NCBI RefSeq assembly: GCF_004197395.1
Contig: NZ_SELS01000035.1
Coordinates: 1-64,000, forward strand
DNA from: Paraburkholderia sp. UYCP14C
GTDB lineage: Bacteria > Pseudomonadota > Gammaproteobacteria > Burkholderiales > Burkholderiaceae
Reading direction: 5' to 3'
DNA: 64,000 bases
Shown: in pieces, positions 38,946 to 49,317 of the stretch
Layout: the number at the start of each line of letters is the position of its first letter
Position numbering within the stretch: the first letter of the stretch is position 1
The notes under the pieces: model-generated
The model's database searches: none
Seen by the model: the letters and a program-made list of their open reading frames with translations, nothing else
Told to the model about the DNA's origin: nothing
Program-made: the position numbers and the translations under genes

Positions 38946-40373
38946 TCAGTTGAAGCGCACGTATTCGAAATCGACCGGCTGACGGTTCACGCCCATCGCG
39001 GGCGGCGCGATCCAGTTCGCGAACTTGCCCGGCTCCGCGACGCGGCCCATCAGCGACGCGACAAATGCGCGGTCTTCGGGCGAGGCAAGCCACTTCGCTT
39101 CGTTCGCAGCCCATTCGGCTTCGCTGATCACGCGGCCGTCGGGCGACACCCGCGTGCCCGCGAAGGTGCCGATCTGCCGGTTGAACGCTTTGTGCGGCAC
39201 CGTCATCCGAAAGTCGATACCGGCTTTCTCGAGCACCTTGTTCCAGCGGCCCACACCCGACACCGAGTCCTTGATGTAGTCGTCGCGCAGCACTTCGTTC
39301 ATCGCGTTGAGCATCGGCACTTCGCGCTCGACGAGCTTGCCGTCCTGCACGTCGAGCAGCTTGTAGCTATGCTCGCTCAGCCGATGATCGTCGTCGCGCT
39401 TGCCTTCCTCGTAGCGGCCCTTCAGGCCCGAGCTATAGAACGTCGCCGCGTTCGACGAATGATCGGCACCGAACAGGTCGATCGTGACCGAGTAGTGGAA
39501 GTTCAGATAGCGCTGGATGGTCGGCAGATCGATCACGCCGGCCGCGCGGATCTTCGCGACGTCGTCGGTGCCGAGTTCGTTCATCACCTGCGCGGTGCGC
39601 TGGATCACGCGCGACACGCCCGATTCGCCGACGAACATATGATGCGCTTCCTCGGTCAGCATGAACTTCGTCGTGCGCGCGAGCGGATCGAAACCGGACT
39701 CCGCGAGCGCCGACAACTGGAACTTGCCGTCGCGGTCGGTGAAATACGTGAACATGAAGAACGCGAGCCAGTCCGGCGTTTTCTCGTTGAACGCGCCGAG
39801 AATGCGCGGATTGTCTTCGTCGCCCGAGCGACGGCCAAGCAATGCTTCGGCTTCCTCTCGACCGTCGCGGCCGAAGTAGCGATGCAGCAGATACACCATC
39901 GCCCACAAATGGCGCCCTTCCTCGACGTTCACCTGGAACAGGTTGCGCAGATCGTACAGCGACGGCGCGGTCAGGCCGAGGTGACGCTGCTGCTCGACCG
40001 AAGCAGGCTCCGTATCGCCCTGCGTGACGATGATGCGGCGCAGGTTCGCGCGGTGCTCGCCGGGCACGTCCTGCCACGCGGCTTCGCCCTTGTGCTCGCC
40101 GAAGTGAATCTTGCGATCCTGCTCGCCCGGCGTGAGGAAAATGCCCCAGCGGTAGTCGGGCATCTTCACGTAATCGAAGTGCGCCCAGCCGCCCGGGTCA
40201 ACGCTGATCGCAGTGCGCAGATACACGTCGTACCCGTGCGAGCCTTCCGGGCCCATATCGCCCCACCACGACAGAAAGTTCGGCTGCCATTGCTCGAGCG
40301 CGCGCTGCAGCGCGCGGTCGTCGGCGAGGTTGACGTTGTTCGGAATCTTTTCGCTGTAGTTGATCGAGGACAT
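38946..40373 (-). CDS. boxB: Benzoyl-CoA 2,3-epoxidase oxygenase subunit BoxB
   Basis: 475 residues, the expected BoxB length. Family blocks include NYSEKIPNNVNLADDRALQRALE near the N-terminus (split here for length), WAMVYLLHRYFGRDGREEAEA, and LTEEAHHMFVGESGV, the last two carrying the carboxylate and histidine ligands (E..H) of the di-iron centre. It epoxidises benzoyl-CoA with O2, using electrons from BoxA. Together they commit benzoate to the aerobic CoA-dependent pathway. Flanked by boxC and boxA in the usual order. Confidence 0.95.
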   Translation of the reverse strand: MSSINYSEKIPNNVNLADDRALQRALEQWQPNFLSWWGDMGPEGSHGYDVYLRTAISVDPGGWAHFDYVKMPDYRWGIFLTPGEQDRKIHFGEHKGEAAWQDVPGEHRANLRRIIVTQGDTEPASVEQQRHLGLTAPSLYDLRNLFQVNVEEGRHLWAMVYLLHRYFGRDGREEAEALLGRRSGDEDNPRILGAFNEKTPDWLAFFMFTYFTDRDGKFQLSALAESGFDPLARTTKFMLTEEAHHMFVGESGVSRVIQRTAQVMNELGTDDVAKIRAAGVIDLPTIQRYLNFHYSVTIDLFGADHSSNAATFYSSGLKGRYEEGKRDDDHRLSEHSYKLLDVQDGKLVEREVPMLNAMNEVLRDDYIKDSVSGVGRWNKVLEKAGIDFRMTVPHKAFNRQIGTFAGTRVSPDGRVISEAEWAANEAKWLASPEDRAFVASLMGRVAEPGKFANWIAPPAMGVNRQPVDFEYVRFN

Positions 40374-40471
40374 GGTCGGTTCCCTGGGTCAATTCGCTGT
40401 TCGGAAGCTGCAGTGGCGAGAGGCGCGTATCGGCAGGCGGCGTCGTTTAGTCGGAGTGAGCGCGGCGCAGA

Positions 40472-42151
<1,680 letters not shown>

Positions 42152-42191
42152 GCGGCGTCTCCTGACTGGACGATGCAATCTGTTTTTTTGA

Positions 42192-42233
42192 ACAATAGTG
42201 CATTGTCATACCAGCGTAAAGCACTTTAGTGCA
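42192..42233 (-). promoter_or_regulatory. boxC promoter with candidate BoxR operators
   Basis: Read on minus: TTTACG (complement of 42215-42220) and TATTGT (complement of 42192-42197) are separated by 17 bp, a plausible sigma-70 core. The palindrome GCACTTTAGTGC at 42221-42232 abuts the -35 word. A second TAGTGCA at 42196-42202 overlaps the -10 word, 31 bp from the first copy. The AGTGCA/TGCACT words fit the TGCA-type operators described for BzdR and BoxR. Confidence 0.6.
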
Positions 42234-42266
42234 TTTTCACGGGGAAACCCTGGCGCCCACGATTGG

Positions 42267-43268
42267 TCAGTTCATGCGCGCTTCGTCGGGCGCTTCCGCC
42301 GCAAGACGCGCGGCCAGGCGGTCGCGCAGTTGCAGATAGGCATCGGCCAGCGTCTTCTCGCTGGTATCGAACGACATATCTGCGCGCCCGTACAGCTCGG
42401 CGCGCCCGGCGAGGATGCGCTTCAGGTCGTCCATCGCCTCGCGGTTGCCGGACATCGGCCGCAGATCGCCTTGCGCGACGACGCGGCGCATATGCTCGTC
42501 GGGCGTCGCCTGCAGCCACACGGTGAAGCAGTGCGACAGCAGCACGTTGAAGGTGCCCGATTCCGACACGAGCCCGCCCGGCGACGCGATCACCGCCCGC
42601 GGATGCTCGTGGATTACCGCCTCGAGCGCGCGCTGCTCGTAGCGTCGATACGCGCTCGCGCCGTACAGAGAATGGATCTCCGACGGCGGACAGCCCGCGA
42701 GTTGTTCGATCACGCGCGTGAGCTCGATGAACGGCACTTTGCGCTCCTGCGCGAGCATGCGCCCGAGCGTCGACTTGCCCGCGCCGCGCAGGCCGATCAG
42801 CGCGATGCGGTCCTTGCGGTGCGGGTCGCGCGGCGCCTGCGCGAACATCTCCACGAGCGCGATGCGCGCACGCTGCAGCGCGGCCTGGTCGCGGCCCTGC
42901 AGCAGTTCGCGGATCAGCAGCCATTCGGCGGACGCGGTGGTTTCGTCGCCGATCACCTCGGCGAGCGAGCAGTTCAGCGTGGCCGCGAGTTGCCGCAGCA
43001 CCAGCACCGACGCGTTGCCGACACCCGATTCGAGATTCGCCAGGTGCCGCTCCGACAAACCGGTTTCGGCCGCCAGCGTCTTGCGCGTCATGCCGCGGCG
43101 CGCGCGCAGCAAACGCACGCGCTCGCCCATCGCGGTCAGGAAAGGATCGCGTTCTTCGCGCTCGATGCCACGTTCGGCCGTGCGTTCACCCGCGCGCCCG
43201 GCGGGTTCGGCGCGGGCCGCGTCGTCGTCGGTTTCGTCCGACGGTGCGGGAGAGTACTTTTGATTCAT
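42267..43268 (-). CDS. boxR: BoxR-type regulator with shikimate-kinase-like domain
   Basis: 333 residues from the ATG at 43268; an ATG at 43283 has no ribosome site. Polar N-terminal 55 residues, then an XRE-type helix-turn-helix (MGERVRLLRARRGMTRKTLA...GLSERHLANLESG). Next comes a C-terminal domain with P-loop IALIGLRGAGKSTLGRML that resembles shikimate kinase. This two-domain design is the BzdR/BoxR family, which represses benzoate genes until benzoyl-CoA binds. It lies upstream of boxC on the same strand, and its own promoter carries the shared palindrome. Confidence 0.92.
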   Translation of the reverse strand: MNQKYSPAPSDETDDDAARAEPAGRAGERTAERGIEREERDPFLTAMGERVRLLRARRGMTRKTLAAETGLSERHLANLESGVGNASVLVLRQLAATLNCSLAEVIGDETTASAEWLLIRELLQGRDQAALQRARIALVEMFAQAPRDPHRKDRIALIGLRGAGKSTLGRMLAQERKVPFIELTRVIEQLAGCPPSEIHSLYGASAYRRYEQRALEAVIHEHPRAVIASPGGLVSESGTFNVLLSHCFTVWLQATPDEHMRRVVAQGDLRPMSGNREAMDDLKRILAGRAELYGRADMSFDTSEKTLADAYLQLRDRLAARLAAEAPDEARMN

Positions 43269-43296
43269 GTTTTGCGACCTCATGACTACGATACAT

Positions 43297-43336
43297 GTAC
43301 TATAGTGCTTGACACGCACGACGTGAACGGTTTAAT
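43297..43336. promoter_or_regulatory. boxR/DUF4863 divergent promoters and operator
   Basis: GTACTATAGTGC (43297-43308) matches the boxC operator (GCACTTTAGTGC) at 10 of 12 positions. On plus, TTGACA (43309-43314) and TTTAAT (43331-43336) with a 16-bp spacer form a strong sigma-70 promoter for DUF4863 and the ligase, starting right after the operator. On minus, TATAGT within the palindrome is a -10 for boxR, with TTCACG 17 bp upstream. One bound dimer could block both. Confidence 0.65.
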
Positions 43337-43441
43337 TTTCGCCAAAAGCAGATCCAATCACGAACACAGTCGCGCGCCGCCGTGGCATTCGGGCGGCGTC
43401 ACGGAGACGGCGCCGCAATACGCATGCATCAAAGTGCCGGG

Positions 43442-43487
43442 GGCCGGTTATCCGGGGGCCGGCGCACCGGTGCCCGGATATCCGGCC
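43442..43487 (+). promoter_or_regulatory. Very stable 46-nt hairpin in the DUF4863 leader
   Basis: Arms 43442-43462 and 43467-43487 are inverted copies with 18 Watson-Crick pairs, one G-U and two mismatches in 21 positions, closed by a CGCA loop. The left arm also contains one of two direct CCGGGGGCCGG copies (43437, 43452). It lies between the promoter and the GGAGG ribosome site (43506), with no T-tract, so it should be transcribed as part of the mRNA leader. Confidence 0.6.
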
Positions 43488-43515
43488 GTGCGTGAGCGCG
43501 CTTCTGGAGGCTCGC

Positions 43516-43983
43516 ATGTCCCCACAGGAATTCCAGCGCCTGATCGCAGGCGTCACTGGGCAACTCGCCGGGCGGCCGCTCGACGCTGCGCTCGCCCACT
43601 GGCTGAACGACACCTGGCCCGCCGACAGCCCCACCTTCCAGGAACTGGCGAACGCCTGCCGCAGCGGCGTCGCCGAAGGCTGGCTGTGCAATCGCGAGGC
43701 CGGCGGCATCCGCTACGGCCGCATCTTCAAGGCGCTGCCCGACACGCACGGCTTTTCGGTCGACGTCGTCGACATGCAGGACATTGCCGGCCCGCACCAC
43801 GTGCATCCGCACGGCGAGATCGATCTGATCATGCCGCTCACCGAAGGCGCGACGTTCGACGGCCATCCGGCCGGCTGGTGCGTGTACGGCCCCGGCTCGG
43901 CGCATCGACCGACCGTCGCGAACGGCCAGGCGCTGGTGCTGTATCTGCTGCCGCAAGGGGCGATCGAATTTACGCGCGCTTGA
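43516..43983 (+). CDS. DUF4863 / PnbB-like cupin-type protein
   Basis: 155 residues from the ATG at 43516, five bases after GGAGG. A helical N-terminal half precedes a beta-barrel-like C-terminal half with HHVHPHGEIDLIMPL, a likely metal site of four histidines and a glutamate, and CVYGPGSAHRPTV. The family (DUF4863) is, as I recall, the same as 4-hydroxylaminobenzoate lyase PnbB, but the activity of box-cluster members is not established. First gene of the transcription unit with benzoate-CoA ligase (84 bp downstream). Confidence 0.75.
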   Translation: MSPQEFQRLIAGVTGQLAGRPLDAALAHWLNDTWPADSPTFQELANACRSGVAEGWLCNREAGGIRYGRIFKALPDTHGFSVDVVDMQDIAGPHHVHPHGEIDLIMPLTEGATFDGHPAGWCVYGPGSAHRPTVANGQALVLYLLPQGAIEFTRA

Positions 43984-44067
43984 GCAGCACATGAGCCGCG
44001 AGCGGGCAGCATCGAGCGGATCACGGGCAGACAAAAGCCGGACCGCGTCCACGGATGGAGGAGACAT

Positions 44068-45657
44068 ATGGAAGCCCTGCTGGAAACGAGTGCGCGCGAG
44101 CCGGTTGCGCCGCCGCCCCCGCTGTTCAACTTCGCAAGGCACCTGTTCCAGTTGAACGAAGCGCGCGCGAGCAAAGTCGCTTATATCGACGACCACGGCG
44201 CGCTGACCTACGGCGAGCTCGAACAGCGCGCGCGACGCTGCGCCAGCGCACTGCGCGCGCTCGGCGTGCATCCCGAGGAGCGGGTGCTGCTCGTGATGCT
44301 TGACACCGTGTCGCTGCCGGTCGCGTTTCTCGGCGCGTTGTACGCCGGCATCGTGCCGGTCGTCGCGAACACCTTGCTGAGCGCCACCGACTATGCGTAC
44401 ATGCTGACGCACAGCCATGCGCGGGCGGTGATCGTGTCGGAACCCTTGCTACCCAACGTGACGGAAGCGCTAAAGAGCATCGACGACGACGGCTGTCAGC
44501 TGATCGTGTCGCAGCCTTGCGCGTCCACCGAAGCGCCGCTCGCGGCGCCCCGCTTCGAAACGCTGGTTGACGCCGCAACGCCCGCGCTCAAAGGCTGCGC
44601 CAGCAACGCGGACGACATCGCGTTCTGGCTGTATTCGTCGGGCTCGACCGGCAAGCCGAAAGGCACCGTCCACACGCATGCGAATCTGTACTGGACCGCC
44701 GAGCTGTATGCAAAGCCGGTGCTCGGCATCGTCGAGAGCGACGTGGTGTTCTCGGCGGCGAAGCTGTTCTTCGCGTACGGGCTCGGCAACGCGCTGACAT
44801 TCCCGCTGTCGGTCGGCGCGACCGCGATCCTGATGGCCGAGCGCCCGACCGCCGACGCTATCTTCGCGCGCCTCGTCGAGCATCGTCCGACCGTGTTTTA
44901 CGGCGTGCCGACCTTGTACGCGAACATGCTGGTGTCGCCGAATCTGCCCGCGCGCGCCGACGTCGCGATCCGCGTGTGCGCGTCGGCCGGCGAGGCGTTG
45001 CCGCGCGACGTCGGCGAACGCTTCACCGCGCACTTCGGCGCCGAGATTCTCGACGGCATCGGCTCGACGGAAATGCTGCACATTTTCCTGTCGAATCGCG
45101 CGGGCGAAGTCGAATACGGCACGACCGGGCGCCCCGTGCCCGGCTACGAAATCGAGTTGCGCGACGAAGCCGGGCGGCCGGTGCCCGATGGCGAAATCGG
45201 CGATCTGTTCATCAAGGGGCCGAGCGCCGCGCTGATGTATTGGAGCAATCGCGAGAAGACGCGCGCGACCTTTCTCGGCGAATGGATCAGGAGCGGCGAC
45301 AAGTACCGGCGTCTCGCGAACGGCTGTTATGTTTACGCGGGCCGCAGCGACGACATGCTGAAAGTGAGCGGCCAGTATGTGTCGCCGGTCGAGGTCGAGA
45401 TGGTGCTCGTCGCGCATCCGGCGGTGCTCGAAGCGGCGGTGGTCGGCGTCGATCATGGCGGACTCGTGAAAACGCGTGCGTTCGTCGTGCTCAAGCGCGA
45501 CTTCACGCCGTCCGACCTGCTCGCGGAACAACTGAAGGCCTTCGTCAAGGAACGGCTCGCGCCGCACAAGTACCCGCGCGATATCGTGTTCACCGACGAT
45601 CTGCCGAAAACCGCCACCGGTAAGATTCAACGCTTCAAGCTACGCGAACTGTCATAG
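44068..45657 (+). CDS. Benzoate-CoA ligase
   Basis: 529 residues. Adenylate-forming core motifs: LYSSGSTGKPKGTVHTH (about residue 188), DGIGSTEMLHIFLSN for the aromatic-acid pocket group, YVYAGRSDDMLKVSGQYVSP, and the catalytic lysine in KTATGKIQRFKLRE at the C-terminus. The SEMLHIF-type sequence is characteristic of the BadA/BclA benzoate-CoA ligase family. It activates benzoate to benzoyl-CoA in the cytoplasm, the entry step for BoxAB. Divergent from boxR with a shared operator, downstream of the DUF4863 gene. Confidence 0.92.
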   Translation: MEALLETSAREPVAPPPPLFNFARHLFQLNEARASKVAYIDDHGALTYGELEQRARRCASALRALGVHPEERVLLVMLDTVSLPVAFLGALYAGIVPVVANTLLSATDYAYMLTHSHARAVIVSEPLLPNVTEALKSIDDDGCQLIVSQPCASTEAPLAAPRFETLVDAATPALKGCASNADDIAFWLYSSGSTGKPKGTVHTHANLYWTAELYAKPVLGIVESDVVFSAAKLFFAYGLGNALTFPLSVGATAILMAERPTADAIFARLVEHRPTVFYGVPTLYANMLVSPNLPARADVAIRVCASAGEALPRDVGERFTAHFGAEILDGIGSTEMLHIFLSNRAGEVEYGTTGRPVPGYEIELRDEAGRPVPDGEIGDLFIKGPSAALMYWSNREKTRATFLGEWIRSGDKYRRLANGCYVYAGRSDDMLKVSGQYVSPVEVEMVLVAHPAVLEAAVVGVDHGGLVKTRAFVVLKRDFTPSDLLAEQLKAFVKERLAPHKYPRDIVFTDDLPKTATGKIQRFKLRELS

Positions 45658-45668
45658 GTGATTCATTG

Positions 45669-46529
45669 ATGCAGAACCCGGGTACCGCCCCTGCCGTTTC
45701 CTCCGCCAGTGCCGCCAGCCGCTTCGCCGAATTGCCCGCGACCGCGTCGCATGGGCCGTTGCGTATCGAGTACCGCTGGGTCAATGAGCAGGCGAGTGCG
45801 GAGGCAAACGATCCGCCGATCGCGGTATTCCTGCACGAAGGTCTCGGCTCGATCGCCATGTGGCGCGACTGGCCGCAGACGTTGTGCGAGCGGCTCGGCA
45901 TGCGCGGGCTCGTCTATTCGCGGCCCGGCTACGGACTCTCGACACCGCGTGCGCCCGACGAGAAATGGCCGGTCGATTTCATGACCGCGCAGGCGCGCAA
46001 CATCCTCCCCGCGCTGCTCGACGCGCTCGAGATCGATCCGCGGCAACGCCAGCGCATGTGGGTGATCGGCCATAGCGACGGCGGCTCGATCGCGCTGCTG
46101 TACGCGGCGCTCTATCCCGAGGCGCTCGCGGGCGCGGTCGTGATCGCGCCGCACGTGTTCGTCGAAGACGTCTCGGTGCAAAGCATCGCCCAAACCAGGC
46201 AGCTTTACGAAACCACCGATCTGCGCGCGAAGCTCGCCCGCTATCACGCGGACGTCGATTCCGCGTTCTACGGCTGGAACGATATCTGGCTCGATCCGGC
46301 GTTCCGGCAGTGGTCGATCGTCGAGGCGCTTGCGCCGATCCGCCGAGCGCTGCTCGCGATCCAGGGCCACGACGACAATTACGGCACGATGGCGCAGATC
46401 GACACGATCGCCGCGCGCGTGCCGCATGCGCAACTCGTCAAGCTCGACGCCTGCGGACACTCCCCGCATCGCGACGCGCCCGCCGCGCTCAACGATGCGA
46501 TCGTAGGATTCGTTCGCGGCCAGCAATAA
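45669..46529 (+). CDS. Alpha/beta hydrolase
   Basis: 286 residues, ATG 11 bases after the ligase stop, so in the same operon. Nucleophile elbow GHSDGGS, oxyanion region FLHEGLGSIAMWRDWP, and catalytic histidine in ACGHSPHRDAP. Such hydrolases recur next to benzoate-CoA ligase genes in box clusters, where they may act as thioesterases or lactonases. The nucleophile is Ser in an unusual GHSDGG setting (Asp after Ser). Substrate not known. Confidence 0.85.
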   Translation: MQNPGTAPAVSSASAASRFAELPATASHGPLRIEYRWVNEQASAEANDPPIAVFLHEGLGSIAMWRDWPQTLCERLGMRGLVYSRPGYGLSTPRAPDEKWPVDFMTAQARNILPALLDALEIDPRQRQRMWVIGHSDGGSIALLYAALYPEALAGAVVIAPHVFVEDVSVQSIAQTRQLYETTDLRAKLARYHADVDSAFYGWNDIWLDPAFRQWSIVEALAPIRRALLAIQGHDDNYGTMAQIDTIAARVPHAQLVKLDACGHSPHRDAPAALNDAIVGFVRGQQ

Positions 46530-46650
46530 GCGGCCCCCAACCTGTTACCGATACTTCATAAAAATTACACGGATCGGCGATTATGCTGCGGCATCGCTGA
46601 CCTCGGCACCTCGATGGCGAGGCATCCCTTCCCCGCCCGGAGACAGTGCC

Positions 46651-46962
46651 ATGCCCTTCGTGTCGAACCCGAACCGTGCGCCGCGATGCAAACGTTTGAC
46701 GGGCGCCGTGGCGGTCATCGTGCTGTGCGCGCTATTGGGTGCATGCAGCGACGACGACCCACCCGCCGCCCCGAATACCATCAGTTCTACCGAGCATCCC
46801 GCCGCTAACCCCGGCGACCCGACGAGCGCCACGCCGGCGGCCGACTCCGCGCCGCCGACGCTGACGATCCGGACACCGGCGGCACCCGCATCCGAAGCCG
46901 GCACGGCGCTGTCCGCCGCGTCGCCGCCGCTTGCCAGCCCCGTCATCCATACCGTCGATTGA
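46651..46962 (+). CDS. Small lipoprotein of unknown function
   Basis: 103 residues, ribosome site CGGAGAC. Lipobox LLGAC at about residue 32 after a basic N-terminus, then an unstructured Pro/Ala/Thr-rich chain (PAANPGDPTSATPA). No domain. Position between the benzoate cluster and phospholipase C gives no clue. Confidence 0.6.
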   Translation: MPFVSNPNRAPRCKRLTGAVAVIVLCALLGACSDDDPPAAPNTISSTEHPAANPGDPTSATPAADSAPPTLTIRTPAAPASEAGTALSAASPPLASPVIHTVD

Positions 46963-47091
46963 GAATCGCGCCGCGCGCGGCGGCGGGTTTGCCTTCCCGC
47001 GTCCGACGCAGCATCGCCGTTTCAGTACCGCAATTCGCTGTCCCCGTGCCTTTTTCCCCCACCGAAGATCAAAGACACAACCGCCACAACC

Positions 47092-49209
47092 ATGACCTCA
47101 AACAATCGCCGTGATTTTCTGCGCTCGGCCGCGCAAGCCGCCGGTTCCTTCGCCGCGTTGAGCATGCTGCCGCCGGGCATCCGCAATGCGCTCGCGATTC
47201 CGGCCAACAACCGAACCGGCACGATCCACGATGTCGAGCACATCGTCGTGCTGATGCAGGAGAACCGCTCGTTCGACCACTACTTCGGCACGCTCAAAGG
47301 CGTGCGCGGCTTCGGCGACACGCGCGCGATCAAGCTCGCGAACGGCCAGCCGGTGTGGTATCAGCCGCTCACCGCCGACACCGCCGGCGCCGGCTACGTG
47401 CTGCCGTTCCATCCCACCGCGCCGAATCTCGGCCTGCAATTCCTGCAGGATCTCGCGCACGACTGGGGCACCACGCATGCGGCATGGAACGGCGGCCGCA
47501 ACGATCAGTGGGTGCCGTCGAAAGGCGCGACCACGATGGCCTACCTGACGCGCGACGATATTCCGTTCCACTATCAGCTCGCCGACGCATTCACGATCTG
47601 CGACTCGTACCACTGCTCGCTGATGGGCCCGACCGACCCGAACCGCTACTACATGTGGAGCGGCTGGGTCGGCAACGACGACAGCGGCGGCGGTCCGGTG
47701 ATCGACAATTCGGAACTCGGCTACGGCTGGTCGACCTTCCCCGAAGTGCTGCAGAACGCCGGCATCTCGTGGAAGATCTATCAGGACATCGGCACCGGGC
47801 TCGATGCGAACGGTTCGTGGGGCTGGACGCAGAACGCGTACATCGGCAACTACGGCGACAACTCGCTGCTCTATTTCAACCAGTATCGCAACGCGCAGCC
47901 GGGCAACCCGCTGTACGACAACGCGCGCACCGGCACCAACGCGGCGAACGGCGACGGCTACTTCGACATCCTGAAGCGCGACGTGCAGAACGGCACGCTG
48001 CCGCAGGTGTCGTGGATCGTCGCGCCCGAAGCGTACTGCGAACATCCGAACTGGCCGACCAACTACGGCGCGTGGTACATCGACCAGGTGCTGCAGATCC
48101 TCACGTCGAACCCGGACGTGTGGAGCAAGACCGTGCTGCTGATCAACTACGACGAAAACGACGGCTTCTTCGATCACATCGCGGCGCCGTTCGCGGCCGC
48201 GTCGAGCGCGAACGGTCTGTCTACTGTCGACATTACGCACGACATCTACGCGGGCGATCCGAAGAACGTCGCCGGGCCGTACGGGCTCGGACCGCGCGTG
48301 CCGATGCTGGTGGTCTCGCCGTGGTCGAAGGGCGGCTACGTGTGCTCGGAAGTGTTCGACCATACCTCGGTGATCCGCTTCATCGAAAAGCGCTTCGGCC
48401 AGCACCACGATCTGCGCGAATCGAACATCACGCCGTGGCGCCGCGCGGTGTGCGGCGATCTGACCTCGGCGTTCAACTTCGCGAATCCGAACGCGTCGGT
48501 ACCGTCGCTGCCGAGCACGAGCGGCTACGTGCCGCCCGACCAGAACCGTCACCCGGACTACGTGCCGCAACCGCCGGCGCTGCAGACGGTGCCGAAGCAG
48601 GAAGCGGGCGTGCGCCCGGCTCGCGCATTGCCGTATGAACTATTCGTGCGTGTCGACGAAGGCGCGAACGGCAAGCTGACGATGCGCTTCGTCAACACCG
48701 GCCGCGCGGGCGCGGTGTTCCTCGTGTACGCGGCGGGTAGCGCCGACGCGCCGCGCAGCTATACCGTCGAAGCAGGCAAGCATCTGCAGGACACGCTGCT
48801 CGTCAACGCCGATGGCAGCTACGACTTCAGCGTGCACGGGCCGAACGGATTCCTGCGCCGCTTCGCGGGCAAGCTGGTTACGCGCAGTTGGCGGAATGGA
48901 TCGGACACCGCACGACCGGTGGTCGCCGAAGGCTACGATGTGGCGAACGGCAATCTGCAACTGCGGCTCGAGAACGTCGGCACCGCGCGTTGCGAGTTCA
49001 CGATCGTCAACGCGTACGACGCGAACCACGTCATCAGGCATTCGGTGCGCGGCGGCGACACCGACAATCTGTACCTCGATCTGCGCAACGCCTACGGCTG
49101 GTACGATCTCTCGATCACCGTCGATACGGACCCGACCTTCGCGCGGCGCATCGCCGGTCACGTGGAGACCGGCAGCAGCAGCCTGAGCGATCCGGCGTTG
49201 GGCGGCTGA
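47092..49209 (+). CDS. Phosphocholine-type phospholipase C (Tat-exported)
   Basis: 705 residues. A twin-arginine signal (NRRDFLRSAAQAAGSFAAL) is followed by the acid-phosphatase-like catalytic domain beginning VLMQENRSFDHYFGTLKGVRG. Downstream blocks such as DAFTICDSYHCSLMGPTDPNR, split here, and INYDENDGFFDHIAAP complete the metal site. After residue about 500 come two beta-sandwich repeats (FVRVDEGANGKLTMRF and, later, VANGNLQLRLENVG), the DUF756-type tail of PlcN/PlcH. It hydrolyses phosphatidylcholine-like lipids outside the cytoplasm. Haemolytic versus non-haemolytic class cannot be told. Single gene with its own terminator. Confidence 0.92.
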   Translation: MTSNNRRDFLRSAAQAAGSFAALSMLPPGIRNALAIPANNRTGTIHDVEHIVVLMQENRSFDHYFGTLKGVRGFGDTRAIKLANGQPVWYQPLTADTAGAGYVLPFHPTAPNLGLQFLQDLAHDWGTTHAAWNGGRNDQWVPSKGATTMAYLTRDDIPFHYQLADAFTICDSYHCSLMGPTDPNRYYMWSGWVGNDDSGGGPVIDNSELGYGWSTFPEVLQNAGISWKIYQDIGTGLDANGSWGWTQNAYIGNYGDNSLLYFNQYRNAQPGNPLYDNARTGTNAANGDGYFDILKRDVQNGTLPQVSWIVAPEAYCEHPNWPTNYGAWYIDQVLQILTSNPDVWSKTVLLINYDENDGFFDHIAAPFAAASSANGLSTVDITHDIYAGDPKNVAGPYGLGPRVPMLVVSPWSKGGYVCSEVFDHTSVIRFIEKRFGQHHDLRESNITPWRRAVCGDLTSAFNFANPNASVPSLPSTSGYVPPDQNRHPDYVPQPPALQTVPKQEAGVRPARALPYELFVRVDEGANGKLTMRFVNTGRAGAVFLVYAAGSADAPRSYTVEAGKHLQDTLLVNADGSYDFSVHGPNGFLRRFAGKLVTRSWRNGSDTARPVVAEGYDVANGNLQLRLENVGTARCEFTIVNAYDANHVIRHSVRGGDTDNLYLDLRNAYGWYDLSITVDTDPTFARRIAGHVETGSSSLSDPALGG

Positions 49210-49238
49210 GCGTCGCTGCGACGCAACTCTGCAAAAGC

Positions 49239-49276
49239 AACGGCCGCTGGCTCCTCGAGCACAGCGGCCGTTCTTT
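49239..49276 (+). terminator. Terminator after phospholipase C
   Basis: AACGGCCGCTG (49239-49249) and CAGCGGCCGTT (49262-49272) are perfect 11-bp arms; CTTTAT follows. Confidence 0.8.
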
Positions 49277-49317
49277 ATCCAGCTCTGGAACGCAAACCCG
49301 CAAACGCGCGTCGGCGC

